64,000 nucleotides of DNA, taken from Bailinhaonella thermotolerans (GTDB lineage: Bacteria; Actinomycetota; Actinomycetes; Streptosporangiales; Streptosporangiaceae). Of the stretch, positions 16,185 through 25,301 are shown in pieces (positions within the stretch are counted from its first letter, which is position 1; each line of letters opens with the position of its first letter). The stretch lies in NCBI RefSeq assembly GCF_003594875.1, contig NZ_QZEY01000002.1:186001-250000 (forward strand). Direction: 5' to 3'. The notes beneath the pieces were generated by a model. The model saw only the letters and a list, made by a program, of their open reading frames with translations, did no database searches and was not told the origin of the DNA. The translations under genes and the position numbers were made by a program.

Positions 16185-16216
16185 GCGTGACGCCCGCGTT
16201 CCCGCGGGCGTCACGC
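16185..16216. terminator. Bidirectional terminator, 14-bp perfect stem
   Basis: GCGTGACGCCCGCG (16185-16198), loop TTCC, CGCGGGCGTCACGC (16203-16216). It lies between the convergent metallothionein-like and kinase genes, so it can serve both. Confidence 0.8.
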
Positions 16217-16275
16217 GCGGCGGCGGTCGGCGGGACGGCCCCAGACCGGCGGAGGGCCCTTCCGCGTCCGCGCCG

Positions 16276-19200
16276 TCAGCGGGGGGCCGGCGCGGACCGG
16301 CCCGCGGTCCCCGCGGTCGCCCCGCCCGACGAGGGGCCGGAGCCCTCCCCCGGCTTGGGCTTGGCGCTGTCCTCCGGCTTGGGTTCGGGCTTGGGCTTGG
16401 GCTTGTCCTCCGGCTTGGGGCTGTCCCCGGGCTTGGGCTTGGGGCCGTCGTCCGGCTTGGGCTTGGGACTGTCGTCGGGCTTGGGCTTGGGACTGTCGTC
16501 GGGCTTGGGCTTGTCGTCGGGCTTCGGCGCGCACTTGGGCAGCCTGACCTCGCGGGTGACCTCGCCCGTCGCGGCGGCCGGGGCCGTCGAGGCGGTCATC
16601 CGGAGCACGCCGCCGCACGGCCTGGGGAGCTGGACCGCCAGGCTCCCGCCGTACGCCGTGGAGCCCTTGAGCGGGACCGTCCGCGTCCGCCGGGCCACGA
16701 CCTCGCCCGTGGGCCCGATCGCGGTGAAGCGGGCGTGCAGGGTCACCGGGCCGGGGCCGTCGGCGCTCACGCGGTAGGTCGCGCCCGCGCCGTTCCAGTG
16801 CCCGACGGCGAGCCCCAGCACCTTCGGCGGGCACGGCACGGCCTCGCGGACCACCGAGCGCGAGGGGCTGGTGCCCCCGGTCGGGGACGGGACCGTGGCC
16901 GCCATCACCGTCAGCCGGCGCGCCTGGCCGCACTCGCCCCGCCCGAAGTCGTACGACACGGTCCTGGTGTACTCCGTGCTCCCCTTCAGCGTGAGCGTGC
17001 GGCGGTGCGCCACGACGGGCCGCTCGCCCTCGGCGAAGGTGAGCGTCAGCGCGACCGGGCCCGGCGAGGACGTCCCGATCAGGACGCGGGCGTTCTCGCC
17101 GTCCCAGCGGGTGATCTTCAGCAGGTCCACCGACGGCGGGCACTCGGGGCCCTTCACCTCGGTCTCGCGGCGGGCGGTGCCGCCGTTCGACGTGGCCAGC
17201 TCGACGGTGCGGGTGACCACCTGCCCGCACGGCACGGGCGGGAACGCCTGGCGGAACGTGTGCGTGTAGGCGGTGGCCCCGCGCAGCCAGGTGGACTGCC
17301 GGACGGGCTCGGTGACCTGGCCCTCCCCGCCGCGTGCGGTGAAGGCCGCGCTGAGCCGCACCGGCGCGGCGTCGGCGGCGGTGACGCGCGCGGTGACCGC
17401 CGAGCCGTCCCAGGAGGCGATCTCCAGGCGGGCGCAGCCGGGGGCGGCCGGGGCCGGGACCTCCTTGAAGGCCGTGTCGCGGTCGTCCCCGTGGGTCACG
17501 GTGGCCTGGACGCCCAGCAGCACCCGCGCGCCGCACTTCTCGGGCGGGAACGCGTGCGTGTGCGAGCGGGTGTACCGGGTGGCGCCGGACAGCCGCTCGG
17601 TGGCGCTCTTGACCACGACCGGCTGCCCGCCCTCCTCGCGGCGGGTGAACTCCACCGACAGGCCCGCCTCGCCCTTGTCGGGGGCGGTGACGCCGATGCC
17701 CGCCGTACGGCCGTCCCAGGAGGCGACGGCGACGGAGGCGGGGTCGCCGGGGGCGGGGCGGCCGCAGCGGGGGTCCTTCTTGGCGGCGAAGACCGCGCCG
17801 CCGGGGGACGCGGGCTCGGTCCAGGCCCGGACGCCGACGTGGGTGGCGGTGCGGCAGTCGAGGCGGCCGAGGTCGTGGGTGAAGCGGCGGTCGTAGCTCT
17901 TCGCGCCGGACAGCCGCGCGCTCTCCTCGCGGGCCGTGCGGTGGGCGGCCTCCCCGGCCCCCTTGCCCGTGGTGAAGGCGATCTTGAGGGTGACGGGGCG
18001 CCCGGAGGTCCGGCGGACGAAGACGGTGACGTCCACCGGCGTGGACTTCTCCAGCCAGCCGACGGTCCCGGCGAAGTCGAGCGTCTGGGGGCCCGGCGGG
18101 TTCACCGGGGGCTTGCCGTGCGGGGCCGGGACGCCGCCGCCACCCGTGCCGCCCTTCTCGCCCGTCTCGCCCGGGTCCACGGTGGACGGGCCGACCGGGC
18201 CGGGGCCGGGCCGGAGCGGGTCCCGCGGGGGCGCCTGGCTCGCCGGGCGGGCCTGGGACATCGCGAGCGCCGGCTCGACGGGGGCGGGCGCGGGCTCCGG
18301 AGTGCGGCCGGAGGCCAGGACCGCGCCCGCGCCCAGGACGGTCGCGGCGACCACCGTGGTCACGATGAGAGGGCTCTGCGCCCCGCCCGCCTTGCCGAGG
18401 ATGGTCTTGAACAGGCCGGTGCCGCCGGTCGCCTGCTGCGCGGCGGCGGGCAGCAGGACGGCGAGCACGGCGGCCAGCTCGGCGAGCCGCCGCCTCCCCC
18501 GGTCCTCCCACTCGCGGCCGTACGCGGTGACGGCGATCTCCTCCAGCTCGCGGACGAACTCGGCGGCCGAGCCGGGCCGGTCGGGCGGGTCCTTGGCGAG
18601 CCCGCGGGTGACCAGCGCCCGCAGCGGGCGCGGCACCTCGGCGACCGGGATCTCGGCCGTCTGGTGCTGGTACCGCAGCACGTCGCGGTGGGTCGCGGTG
18701 TACGGCCGGTGGCCCGTCACGCACTCGTAGAACACCGCCGTCGCGGCGTACACGTCGGTGGCCGGGGACTGGGGGGCGCCGTCCCACTGCTCGGGCGCCA
18801 TGTAGGGCGGGGTCCCGGCGGGCACCCCGGGCAGGCCGGACCAGGTGGCGATGCCGAAGTCGACGAGCTTGCTGGAGCCGTCCACGCCGACCAGCACGTT
18901 CTCGGGCTTGTAGTCCCGGTGGACCACGCCGAAGGAGTGCGCGGCGGCCAGCCCGAGCAGCGACCCCTTGAGCACGACCAGGGCGGCCTCCGGCCCGGTC
19001 CGCCCCTCGCGGGCGATCAGCCGCCGGAGGGGCGCGCCGTGCACGAGCTCCATGACGATGGCCGCGCCCTGCGCCGACTCGACGTACTCGAACAGGCGGG
19101 CCACGTTGGGCTCCCCGCCCAGCTCGAACAGCAGCGCCGCCTCCTCGCGGAACCGGCGCAGGAAGACGGCGTCCCCGGTGAGCTCACGGGAGAGGTACTT

Positions 19201-19311
19201 GATCGCCACCTCCGCCCCGGTGGCGTCGTGGACGGCGAGCACGACCCGCCCGCCGCCGCCCATGCCCAGTTCCCGCAGCTCGGTGTACCCAGGCACCGAC
19301 CACGCGTTCAT
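16276..19311 (-). CDS. Receptor-like Ser/Thr protein kinase with five Cys-paired extracellular repeats
   Basis: 1011 aa. Residues 1-265 are a Hanks-type kinase: GMGGGGRVV loop (16-24), Lys38 in VAIK, HRDYKPENV (131-139; Tyr replaces the usual Leu), DFG at 151-153 and APEQWD. A transmembrane helix is at about 313-334, then a Pro/Gly linker. The ectodomain has five repeats of roughly 110-120 residues, each with a W-(D/N)-G or W-L-E start, a (L/W)-(S/K/R)-G-x-(T/K)-x-Y block and two Cys, resembling Ig-like units. The tail is KPKPDD repeats. It lacks PASTA domains. ATG 19311 follows GGGAGG; a GTG nine codons upstream lacks this. Probably senses an extracellular ligand; which one is unknown. Confidence 0.88.
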   Translation of the reverse strand: MNAWSVPGYTELRELGMGGGGRVVLAVHDATGAEVAIKYLSRELTGDAVFLRRFREEAALLFELGGEPNVARLFEYVESAQGAAIVMELVHGAPLRRLIAREGRTGPEAALVVLKGSLLGLAAAHSFGVVHRDYKPENVLVGVDGSSKLVDFGIATWSGLPGVPAGTPPYMAPEQWDGAPQSPATDVYAATAVFYECVTGHRPYTATHRDVLRYQHQTAEIPVAEVPRPLRALVTRGLAKDPPDRPGSAAEFVRELEEIAVTAYGREWEDRGRRRLAELAAVLAVLLPAAAQQATGGTGLFKTILGKAGGAQSPLIVTTVVAATVLGAGAVLASGRTPEPAPAPVEPALAMSQARPASQAPPRDPLRPGPGPVGPSTVDPGETGEKGGTGGGGVPAPHGKPPVNPPGPQTLDFAGTVGWLEKSTPVDVTVFVRRTSGRPVTLKIAFTTGKGAGEAAHRTAREESARLSGAKSYDRRFTHDLGRLDCRTATHVGVRAWTEPASPGGAVFAAKKDPRCGRPAPGDPASVAVASWDGRTAGIGVTAPDKGEAGLSVEFTRREEGGQPVVVKSATERLSGATRYTRSHTHAFPPEKCGARVLLGVQATVTHGDDRDTAFKEVPAPAAPGCARLEIASWDGSAVTARVTAADAAPVRLSAAFTARGGEGQVTEPVRQSTWLRGATAYTHTFRQAFPPVPCGQVVTRTVELATSNGGTARRETEVKGPECPPSVDLLKITRWDGENARVLIGTSSPGPVALTLTFAEGERPVVAHRRTLTLKGSTEYTRTVSYDFGRGECGQARRLTVMAATVPSPTGGTSPSRSVVREAVPCPPKVLGLAVGHWNGAGATYRVSADGPGPVTLHARFTAIGPTGEVVARRTRTVPLKGSTAYGGSLAVQLPRPCGGVLRMTASTAPAAATGEVTREVRLPKCAPKPDDKPKPDDSPKPKPDDSPKPKPDDGPKPKPGDSPKPEDKPKPKPEPKPEDSAKPKPGEGSGPSSGGATAGTAGRSAPAPR

Positions 19312-19637
19312 GCCCGCCTCCCGTGGCCGGCTGCTCACGGGACCCCGCGCGGCCCCGTCCGGCCTCCCCCGAAGCCTCCGTCCCCGTCCTTACAACCCGC
19401 CTGCAACCGGCTTGCAGCCCCCACCCCCCTGAGTGAAACCCACCCCGGCCCGCCGTACAACCCTCCCGTCTCACCGGATACGGGGTACGGCGGGCCGTCC
19501 GCCCGTACCGCCCCGAAACAGTCCGAGCGGGGCGGCGTCCTCGGGTACGGCGGGGCGGGGCGGCGCGAGCCGTACGGGCGGGTGGACGCTCGCGGCGGCG
19601 GAGGCGGCTGCCCGGGTGCGGCGGCGCGGGCGCGGGA
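19312..19637. other. Intergenic region upstream of the receptor-like kinase
   Basis: 326 bp, no gene seen. It contains the dyad CTGCAA-CCGGC-TTGCAG (19401-19417) about 90 bp before the kinase start, a possible regulator site, and one CCGTACGG. Confidence 0.5.
19401..19417. promoter_or_regulatory. Inverted repeat upstream of kinase gene
   Basis: CTGCAA (19401-19406) and TTGCAG (19412-19417), perfect, 5-bp spacer, in the presumed promoter of the kinase gene. Symmetry is the only evidence. Confidence 0.4.
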
Positions 19638-20411
19638 TCAGGTGAGGGGCGGGAGCTGGGCTATCTCGGTGACGCGGGCCAGGCCCAGGTGGAACGGGTC
19701 GGGGGAGACGCGGACGGGCCCGGCGTAGGGGGTGGCGAGGTGGTGGACCAGGAGGAGGCCGGCGGCGACGGTGGCGGCCAGGGCGGCGGGGGCGGCGACG
19801 CGGACGACCAGGCGGTCGGCGGCGAACACGACCGCGGGGACGATCACGGCGGTCGCGGCGGCGGCGAGCGCGGCCCAGAGCAGCGGGGACTCTCCCCCGG
19901 CGGCGCGGGCCGCGCGGGCGCGGCGGGCGTCGAGGAGCTCGTGCATGCGGGACATGGCCTGGCCATACCTGGCGACCTCGCCGCGGGTGCGGGGCTGGAC
20001 GGACTGGAGGCCCTCGCGCAGGCGGTCGGTGAGGGTCCAGCCCTCGGCGGAGACGGCGCGCGAGCGCTCCATCATCGCCCACTCCTTGTAGAGCACGACG
20101 GCGAGGTACTCCCGCAGGTGGCGCTGCATCAGGCCGCGCTGACCCGCGGGCAGGGTGCGGGAGTACCAGAAGATGTCGACGGCGCTGTCGGCCTCGGCGG
20201 CGACCTCCTCGCCGGCCCGGTCCAGGCGTTCCCAGGCGGAGACGACGGCGAGGCCGACGGTGATCGCGAACAGGGCGCCCGCCAGGCACGTGACCACGAT
20301 GCCGGTCTCGCGGAAGCGCGCGCGGACGCCGGCGGGGACGTGGCGGTGGAGGAGCACGGCCGAGACCCCGGCCACCGCCGCGGCGGCGGCCACGATCAGG
20401 AGTGCCGGCAT
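19638..20411 (-). CDS. DUF4239 (bestrophin-like) membrane protein
   Basis: 257 aa with four predicted transmembrane helices: residues 1-20, 37-60 (TGIVVTCLAGALFAITVGLA), about 175-195 and 205-225. Between them is a cytoplasmic helical domain with RLDRAGEEVAAEADSAVDIF and LREYLAVVLYKEWAMME. This arrangement and the early E-x-x-x-E-A run match DUF4239, proposed to be bestrophin-like. Function unproven. The start gives a short N-out helix typical of the family. It lies between the kinase and a hydrolase pair, all on the minus strand but with gaps over 170 bp. Confidence 0.75.
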   Translation of the reverse strand: MPALLIVAAAAAVAGVSAVLLHRHVPAGVRARFRETGIVVTCLAGALFAITVGLAVVSAWERLDRAGEEVAAEADSAVDIFWYSRTLPAGQRGLMQRHLREYLAVVLYKEWAMMERSRAVSAEGWTLTDRLREGLQSVQPRTRGEVARYGQAMSRMHELLDARRARAARAAGGESPLLWAALAAAATAVIVPAVVFAADRLVVRVAAPAALAATVAAGLLLVHHLATPYAGPVRVSPDPFHLGLARVTEIAQLPPLT

Positions 20412-20588
20412 GCCACCCTCCCCGGCTCGTGACGTGACGAAAGGATTACCAAGGGTAGCGGCCGGACGGGCGCGGGGCGGTCGAATCGCGAGGCCGTCCG
20501 GATCCGGGGCGGGACGGCGACCGTCACACGGCCCGGGTCACCGTCCACCGGCCCGCCGCGACACCGGTCCCGCCGCCCCGGGCGGCGG

Positions 20589-21665
20589 TCACCGCATCGC
20601 CTCCAGCATCCCCGGCAGCGCCGCGCGCAGCTCGCGCTCCCAGTACCGGTGCGTGTGCCTGCCCGGGTAGAAGTGGGTCTTCACCGGGATGTCCAGCTCG
20701 TAGAGGCGTTTCACGAACTCCTGGGCGACGCCGTACGCCAGTTCCTCGACGGCGTCGCCGATGGGCAGCCCGCCGCGCTCGGGGCGGCCGGTCCCGGCGG
20801 CGACGTACAGCCTCACGTCGCGCAGCCCGGCCGCGACGTCGTAGGGGTTGTGCTCGGCCCAGATCCGGCGCTGCTCCGGGTCGCGCGGGTCGCCCCAGAT
20901 CCGCTTCCAGTCGGTCCCGGGGCAGGCCAGCGAGGTGCCCCCGGCGATCACGACGGACGGGTCGAGGCCGCGCGGGTTGTCGTAGAGGATGTGCACCGCG
21001 CCGCTGAAGGAGGCCGCCGCGCGGAACATGCCGGGGCGGCGGGCGGCGTACAGCATGGCGCCCTGCCCGCCCATGGAGTACCCGGCGATGGCCCGGCCGG
21101 TGCCCGCCCGGTATCCGCGTTCGAGGATCTGGCGCACCTCGTCCAGGTGGAAGGTCTCCCAGCGGGGCGCGCCGCCCCGGCCGTGGTTCCACCAGTTCGA
21201 GTAGCTGCCGCAGCGGCCCCCGTCGGGCATGACGACGATCACGCCGGCCTTGGCCGTGATCGACTCGACGCTCGTCTTGGCGGTCCAGGAGGTGTGGTCG
21301 TCGAAGCCGCCGTGCAGCAGCCACAGCACCGGCCAGGTGCGCCGCGCGTCCTTGGCCCAGCCCCGGGGCAGCAGGAGCCGCACCTTCCCCGGGCCGCCGA
21401 GGGCCGGGGAGTCGATGGTGAGGTCCAGCGTGCGCCCGTCCACCCGGCGTTCGGCGGTGACGGCCGCCCCGTCGTCGGCGCCGGTCCGCGCCGGCGTGGG
21501 CTCCGGCTCCGGCAGGGCGCTCGCGGTGGGGGTGGCAGCCGGCTCGGGGGGCGGCGGGCGCTCCCCGGCGCACGCGGCGGCGAGCAGGGCGAGGACGACC
21601 AGGACGGCGGGCGCGGCGAGCGCCGGGACCGCGGTTCCGGCGCGGCCGGGGCCTCGGCCCCTCAC
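20589..21665 (-). CDS. Esterase of the alpha/beta-hydrolase (antigen 85/EstD) type, probable lipoprotein
   Basis: 358 aa. The N terminus has a hydrophobic stretch ending LLAAACAGE, a plausible though weak lipobox (Ala at -3), then a Pro/Thr-rich spacer. The catalytic domain shows VLWLLHGGFDDHTSW, IVVMPDGG, the nucleophile elbow IAGYSMGGQGA and the terminal His in GRHTHRYWERELR: an esterase D/mycolyltransferase-like fold acting outside the membrane. GTG 21665 overlaps the stop of the upstream hydrolase gene by GTGA, so the two are translationally coupled. Substrate unknown. Confidence 0.82.
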   Translation of the reverse strand: MRGRGPGRAGTAVPALAAPAVLVVLALLAAACAGERPPPPEPAATPTASALPEPEPTPARTGADDGAAVTAERRVDGRTLDLTIDSPALGGPGKVRLLLPRGWAKDARRTWPVLWLLHGGFDDHTSWTAKTSVESITAKAGVIVVMPDGGRCGSYSNWWNHGRGGAPRWETFHLDEVRQILERGYRAGTGRAIAGYSMGGQGAMLYAARRPGMFRAAASFSGAVHILYDNPRGLDPSVVIAGGTSLACPGTDWKRIWGDPRDPEQRRIWAEHNPYDVAAGLRDVRLYVAAGTGRPERGGLPIGDAVEELAYGVAQEFVKRLYELDIPVKTHFYPGRHTHRYWERELRAALPGMLEAMR

Positions 21666-22633
21666 GCGCCGTCGCGGGCGTCGGCGGCGGCGGCCTGAGC
21701 CTCGGTGGCGGCGGCCTGAGCCTGGGCGGCGACGGCCCGCGCCTCGGCCGGGACCTGCTCCTGAGACCGGGACCGGGACCGGGACCGCCGGGCCGGGGCC
21801 GTCCCGGCGTCGGCGAGGAACCGCTCGATGAGGCCGGTGACGGTCTCGGGGGCCTCCAGCATGGGGAGGTGCCCGGCGTCCCTGAGGTTGACGGCGGCCC
21901 GGGGCCTGAGCCGGGCGACGAGGCGTGCGCCCGCCCTGGCCGGCAGGATCCGGTTCCTCCCGCCCCAGATGACGTAGAGCGGGGGCAGGTCCTCCCCCGG
22001 GCCGATCCGGTCCAGCGCGCCGTAGCTGGACATGTCCTGGAGCGTGCCGGTGAGCGTCCGGATCTGGTGGGGGTTGGCCCAGCAGGCCAGCAGCTCGGGG
22101 TCGCGCGTGAGCTCGCCGTCCCCGCGCCCGAGCTGGAGCCGCAGCATCCGCCGCGCCGCCTTCTCGGGCACCCGCCACCGCGCCGCCGCGCGGGCGACCG
22201 GCCGCGCGATCCCGGGGGCGTACCGGCCGGCCAGGTGCAGGCCGCCGAGCACGCCGCGGGTGAACGTGGCCTCGGTCAGGGGGTTGACCAGCACGAGCGC
22301 GCTCACCGCCGCCGGCCGCCGCCTGGCGTACGTCAGGGAGATGGCGGCGCCCATGCAGTTGCCGGCCAGGGCGACCGGCCCGCGCGCCACGTGCCCGGCG
22401 AACGCGCCGAGCAGGTCCGCGTATCCGTGGAGCGTGAGCCCGCCGGGCGGGCCCGGGGAGCGGCCGTAGCCGGGCAGGTCGAGCGCGAACACCTCGCGGG
22501 AGCGCGCGAGCGCCTCGATCTGGTGCCGCCAGATGGCGTGGGACATGCCGCCGTTGTGGAGGAGGATCACGGGGTCGCCCGCGCCCCGCCGTACGTAGGC
22601 GACCGGATGACCGCCGTAGCCGAAGGTCTCCAC
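21662..22633 (-). CDS. Alpha/beta-fold hydrolase with Cys at the nucleophile position
   Basis: 323 aa. The fold is clear: VILLHNGGMSHAIWRHQIEA, then FALDLPGYGRSP and the terminal RDAGHLPMLEAPE with the catalytic His. The nucleophile elbow reads AGNCMGAAISL, so Cys replaces the usual Ser, as in dienelactone hydrolase and some haloperoxidase relatives. The C-terminal 45 residues are an RSRSRSRS run and Ala/Gln-rich helix not belonging to the fold. GTG 22633 follows GGGAGG at good spacing; a TTG eight codons upstream is less likely. Coupled to the downstream esterase. Confidence 0.82.
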   Translation of the reverse strand: METFGYGGHPVAYVRRGAGDPVILLHNGGMSHAIWRHQIEALARSREVFALDLPGYGRSPGPPGGLTLHGYADLLGAFAGHVARGPVALAGNCMGAAISLTYARRRPAAVSALVLVNPLTEATFTRGVLGGLHLAGRYAPGIARPVARAAARWRVPEKAARRMLRLQLGRGDGELTRDPELLACWANPHQIRTLTGTLQDMSSYGALDRIGPGEDLPPLYVIWGGRNRILPARAGARLVARLRPRAAVNLRDAGHLPMLEAPETVTGLIERFLADAGTAPARRSRSRSRSQEQVPAEARAVAAQAQAAATEAQAAAADARDGA

Positions 22634-22714
22634 GGATCCCTCCCGGGCAGGGGACAATCCCTCAATCGATTGCTATCGCAACCACTCCCCCGGCCACAAC
22701 CCCCCGCGACGAGA

Positions 22715-23125
22715 TCACACGGTGGGCGGGAACGCGCCGAACGGGAGATCGGGGTGCCCCTCGCCCACGAACGAGTAGTCGCGCGACTCGGTGACCAGGC
22801 CGTCCTCCCCGAAGACGACCACCGTGCAGCCGGAGATCGTCCGCGGGCCCTGCCCGTAGTCCGCCCGCGCCCAGTACTCCACGGCGGCGGTGTCCCCCGC
22901 GACGAGCGGCTCGCCGAACACGGCGCGGGTCGGGGCCTTCTCCTCGCCGAACGTCCAGGTCAGGTAGGCGCGCATCCCGTCCCGCCCGCGGTGCGGCGGG
23001 CCGAACGGGGAGGACCAGTGGACCCCGTCCTCGGCCTGGAGCGCGACCAGCGCCTCCACGTCCCGCGTCTCCCACGCCCGGCTCCAGGTCCGCGCCCAGC
23101 GGCGGGCTGCGTCGTGCACGTCCAT
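22715..23125 (-). CDS. SnoaL-like/NTF2-fold protein
   Basis: 136 aa with the typical cone-shaped fold order: three N-terminal helices (WARTWSRAWETRDVEALVAL), then the sheet with SSPFGPPHRGRDGMRAYLTW and ESRDYSFVGEGHPD. SnoaL-like proteins are small isomerases, hydrolases or binding proteins; no catalytic residues can be assigned. ATG 23125 follows GAGGAGG. Divergent from the OleC-like gene, with 167 bp between them that includes GGAATTCC at 23182-23189. Confidence 0.75.
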   Translation of the reverse strand: MDVHDAARRWARTWSRAWETRDVEALVALQAEDGVHWSSPFGPPHRGRDGMRAYLTWTFGEEKAPTRAVFGEPLVAGDTAAVEYWARADYGQGPRTISGCTVVVFGEDGLVTESRDYSFVGEGHPDLPFGAFPPTV

Positions 23126-23292
23126 CGCGACCTCCTCGGCTGTGCTGAACGCACCCTAAACGATCACATGAGCGAATATCGGGAATTCCGCAAATATGCC
23201 GATCTGGGGTATCGCGGCGGGGGATCTGGACCCGGCGGGGGCGGCTGTTGAACAATCGGTCGCCGGAAGGCCGTCACCCGCTGGAGGGGCCG

Positions 23293-24918
23293 ATGTCCGT
23301 CTTCGTGCTCGCCGACCGTGTCCGCGACGTCGCCAGGGAGGCCCCCGGGCGGACCGCGGTGGTGGAGGCCGACGGCTCCCGCCGCACCTACGCCGAGCTG
23401 TCCCGCGCCGCCGAACGGCTCGCGCCGGGGCTGCGCGAGGCGGGGATCTCCGAGGGCACGCTGACGGTGTTCATGGTGCCGCCGGGCTTCGAGGGCTGCG
23501 TGATCGGGGTGGCGCTGTCGCGGGTCGGGGCGCCGGCCGTGGGCATCGAGCCGTCGCTCGGGCCGCGCGTGGTGGCCGGGTGCCTGCGCCGGGTGGAGCC
23601 CGAGGCGTTCGTCGGCATCCCGCTCGCCCACCTGGGCCGCGTGGCGTACGGCTGGGGCCGGGGCAGCGTGCGCGTCAAGCTCGTGACCGGGGGGACGTTC
23701 CCCGGGGCGCGGCGCGTGGGCACGCTCTTCCGCGGCGCCGGGCCGGCGGAGGACGAGGCGGGCGAGGCCCCGCCGCCGCCCGCCGTACGGCCGGACGACC
23801 CGGCGCTGATCGCGTTCACCACCGGCAGCACCGGGATGCCCAAGCCCGCGGTGTTCACGCACGCGGAGGCCGGCGCGATGCTGGAGGTGATGCGCGGCAC
23901 CTGGGGCTGGGACGACGGCGACGTGCCCGTGGACATGCCCACGTTCCCGGCGTTCTGGCTGATCGGGCTGAGCGCGGGCGGCACGGTCGTGGTCCCGCCG
24001 ATGGACTTCGCGCGCGGCGGCCCCGCCAAGGCCGACCCCGCCAGGCTGCTGGAGACGATCGACCGGCACGGCGTGAGGTCGATGTTCGCCTCCCCCGCGC
24101 TGCTGGAGAACCTGTCCCGGCACGCCGCCGCCCACGGCCGCACGGCGCCCAGCCTGGAGCGGGTGGTCTGCGGCGGCGCCCCGGTGCACGGCCCGCTCAT
24201 GCGGCGGGTCCGCCGGATGCTCGGCCCGGGCGGGGAGGTGTACTCGGCGTACGGCACCACCGAGGCGCTGCCCTCCGCGCAGATCGCGGGCCGCGAGGTG
24301 CTGGAGACGACCTGGGAGCTGACCGAGCAGGGCGCGGGCGTGTGCCTGGGGCGTCCCCTGGCCGGCGTCTCGGCCGAGGTCGTGGGCTTCGTGGACGGCC
24401 CCATCGAGTCCTGGGCCGACGCCGTGCGGCTGCCGCCGGACGAGATCGGCGAGATCGTGGTGCGCGGGCCCAACATCAGCCAGACCTACTACCGGTCGGA
24501 GGAGCAGACGCGCGCCAACAAGATCCCCGACCCGGAGGGCCGCTCCTGGCACCGGACCGGCGACGCCGGCTACCGCGACGCGGAGGGCCGCCTCTGGCTG
24601 GTGGGCCGGGTGTCCCACCGCGTGGACACCAAGGACGGCACGATCTTCCCGCTGCAGGTCGAGCCCATCGTCAACACCCACCCGGCGGTGCGCCGCAGCG
24701 CCCTCGTCGGGGTGGACGGCGTCCCGATCGTCGTCATCGAGCCCGAACCGGACCTCCCCCGGCCCGACCCCGCCACGATCATGGCCGAGCTCCCCGTCCC
24801 CCTCGCCGGCATCACCACCGTCCTGGTCCACCCCGGCTTCCCGGTCGACACCCGCCACAACGCCAAGGTCGACCGGCCGGCCCTGGCCCGGTGGGCCGAG
24901 TCCCGCCTCCCCCGCTGA
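23293..24918 (+). CDS. OleC-like adenylate-forming ligase
   Basis: 541-aa ANL-superfamily enzyme. A3 core LIAFTTGSTGMPKPAVFTH, A5 VYSAYGTTEALPSA, A7 SWHRTGDAGYRDAEGRLWLV, then GRVSHRVDTKDG. The end FPVDTRHNAKVDRPALARWA is the hallmark of OleC, which turns beta-hydroxy acids into beta-lactones in olefin synthesis. OleC partners OleA (thiolase), OleB and OleD are not nearby, so the product here may be a beta-lactone or something else. ATG 23293 follows GGAGGGG. Convergent with frdD, 9 bp apart. Confidence 0.8.
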   Translation: MSVFVLADRVRDVAREAPGRTAVVEADGSRRTYAELSRAAERLAPGLREAGISEGTLTVFMVPPGFEGCVIGVALSRVGAPAVGIEPSLGPRVVAGCLRRVEPEAFVGIPLAHLGRVAYGWGRGSVRVKLVTGGTFPGARRVGTLFRGAGPAEDEAGEAPPPPAVRPDDPALIAFTTGSTGMPKPAVFTHAEAGAMLEVMRGTWGWDDGDVPVDMPTFPAFWLIGLSAGGTVVVPPMDFARGGPAKADPARLLETIDRHGVRSMFASPALLENLSRHAAAHGRTAPSLERVVCGGAPVHGPLMRRVRRMLGPGGEVYSAYGTTEALPSAQIAGREVLETTWELTEQGAGVCLGRPLAGVSAEVVGFVDGPIESWADAVRLPPDEIGEIVVRGPNISQTYYRSEEQTRANKIPDPEGRSWHRTGDAGYRDAEGRLWLVGRVSHRVDTKDGTIFPLQVEPIVNTHPAVRRSALVGVDGVPIVVIEPEPDLPRPDPATIMAELPVPLAGITTVLVHPGFPVDTRHNAKVDRPALARWAESRLPR

Positions 24919-24927
24919 GCCCGCGCC

Positions 24928-25299
24928 TCACAGGGTGAGGAACAGGACGTGCGCCGCCGCGGCGGAGCCCGCCAGGGCGGCGCCGTAGCACAGGGGGGCG
25001 ATCAGGCGGTCGAGGCGGCCCAGGCCGAGGCCGTGCTCGACGGCGAAGCGGAAGCGGTGCGCCCAGTGGAAGAACGCGAGCACGGCCAGCCCGAGCAGCG
25101 CCACCCGCGTGAGCGGGTGGGCGGCCACCGCCCGCAGATGGTCGTACGGCGGGCCGCCCGCGAGCGGGAAGACCACCCCGAACAGCAGCACCAGGACCGG
25201 GACCAGGACGGCCGCGGCCATCCCGCCCCCGCTGAACAGCAGCCACAGGAACGGCTCGACCGGCCGCCGCCGCGGCCCCGCCCGGCCCTCACGCGCCAT
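24928..25299 (-). CDS. frdD: Fumarate reductase membrane subunit D
   Basis: 123 aa, three transmembrane helices. VEPFLWLLFSGGGMAAAVLV near the N terminus aligns with E. coli FrdD, and FHWAHRFRFAVEHGLG carries the conserved helix III His. With FrdC it anchors FrdAB and forms the quinone sites; no heme is expected in this class. It begins 2 bp after the frdC stop, with a GTGAGGTGA ribosome-binding region inside frdC. Confidence 0.88.
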   Translation of the reverse strand: MAREGRAGPRRRPVEPFLWLLFSGGGMAAAVLVPVLVLLFGVVFPLAGGPPYDHLRAVAAHPLTRVALLGLAVLAFFHWAHRFRFAVEHGLGLGRLDRLIAPLCYGAALAGSAAAAHVLFLTL

Positions 25300-25301
25300 G
25301 A

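Noticed and set aside
19312-19338. Kinase start at GTG 19338
   Set aside because: ATG 19311 has GGGAGG at good spacing and gives the usual short N terminus before the glycine loop.
23182-23189. GGAATTCC plus flanking ATAT as an operator, and GGGTAT at 23207 as a sigma-B -10
   Set aside because: The dyad is only 8 bp and the flanks are not symmetric; the hexamer has no -35 and lies 80 bp from the start.
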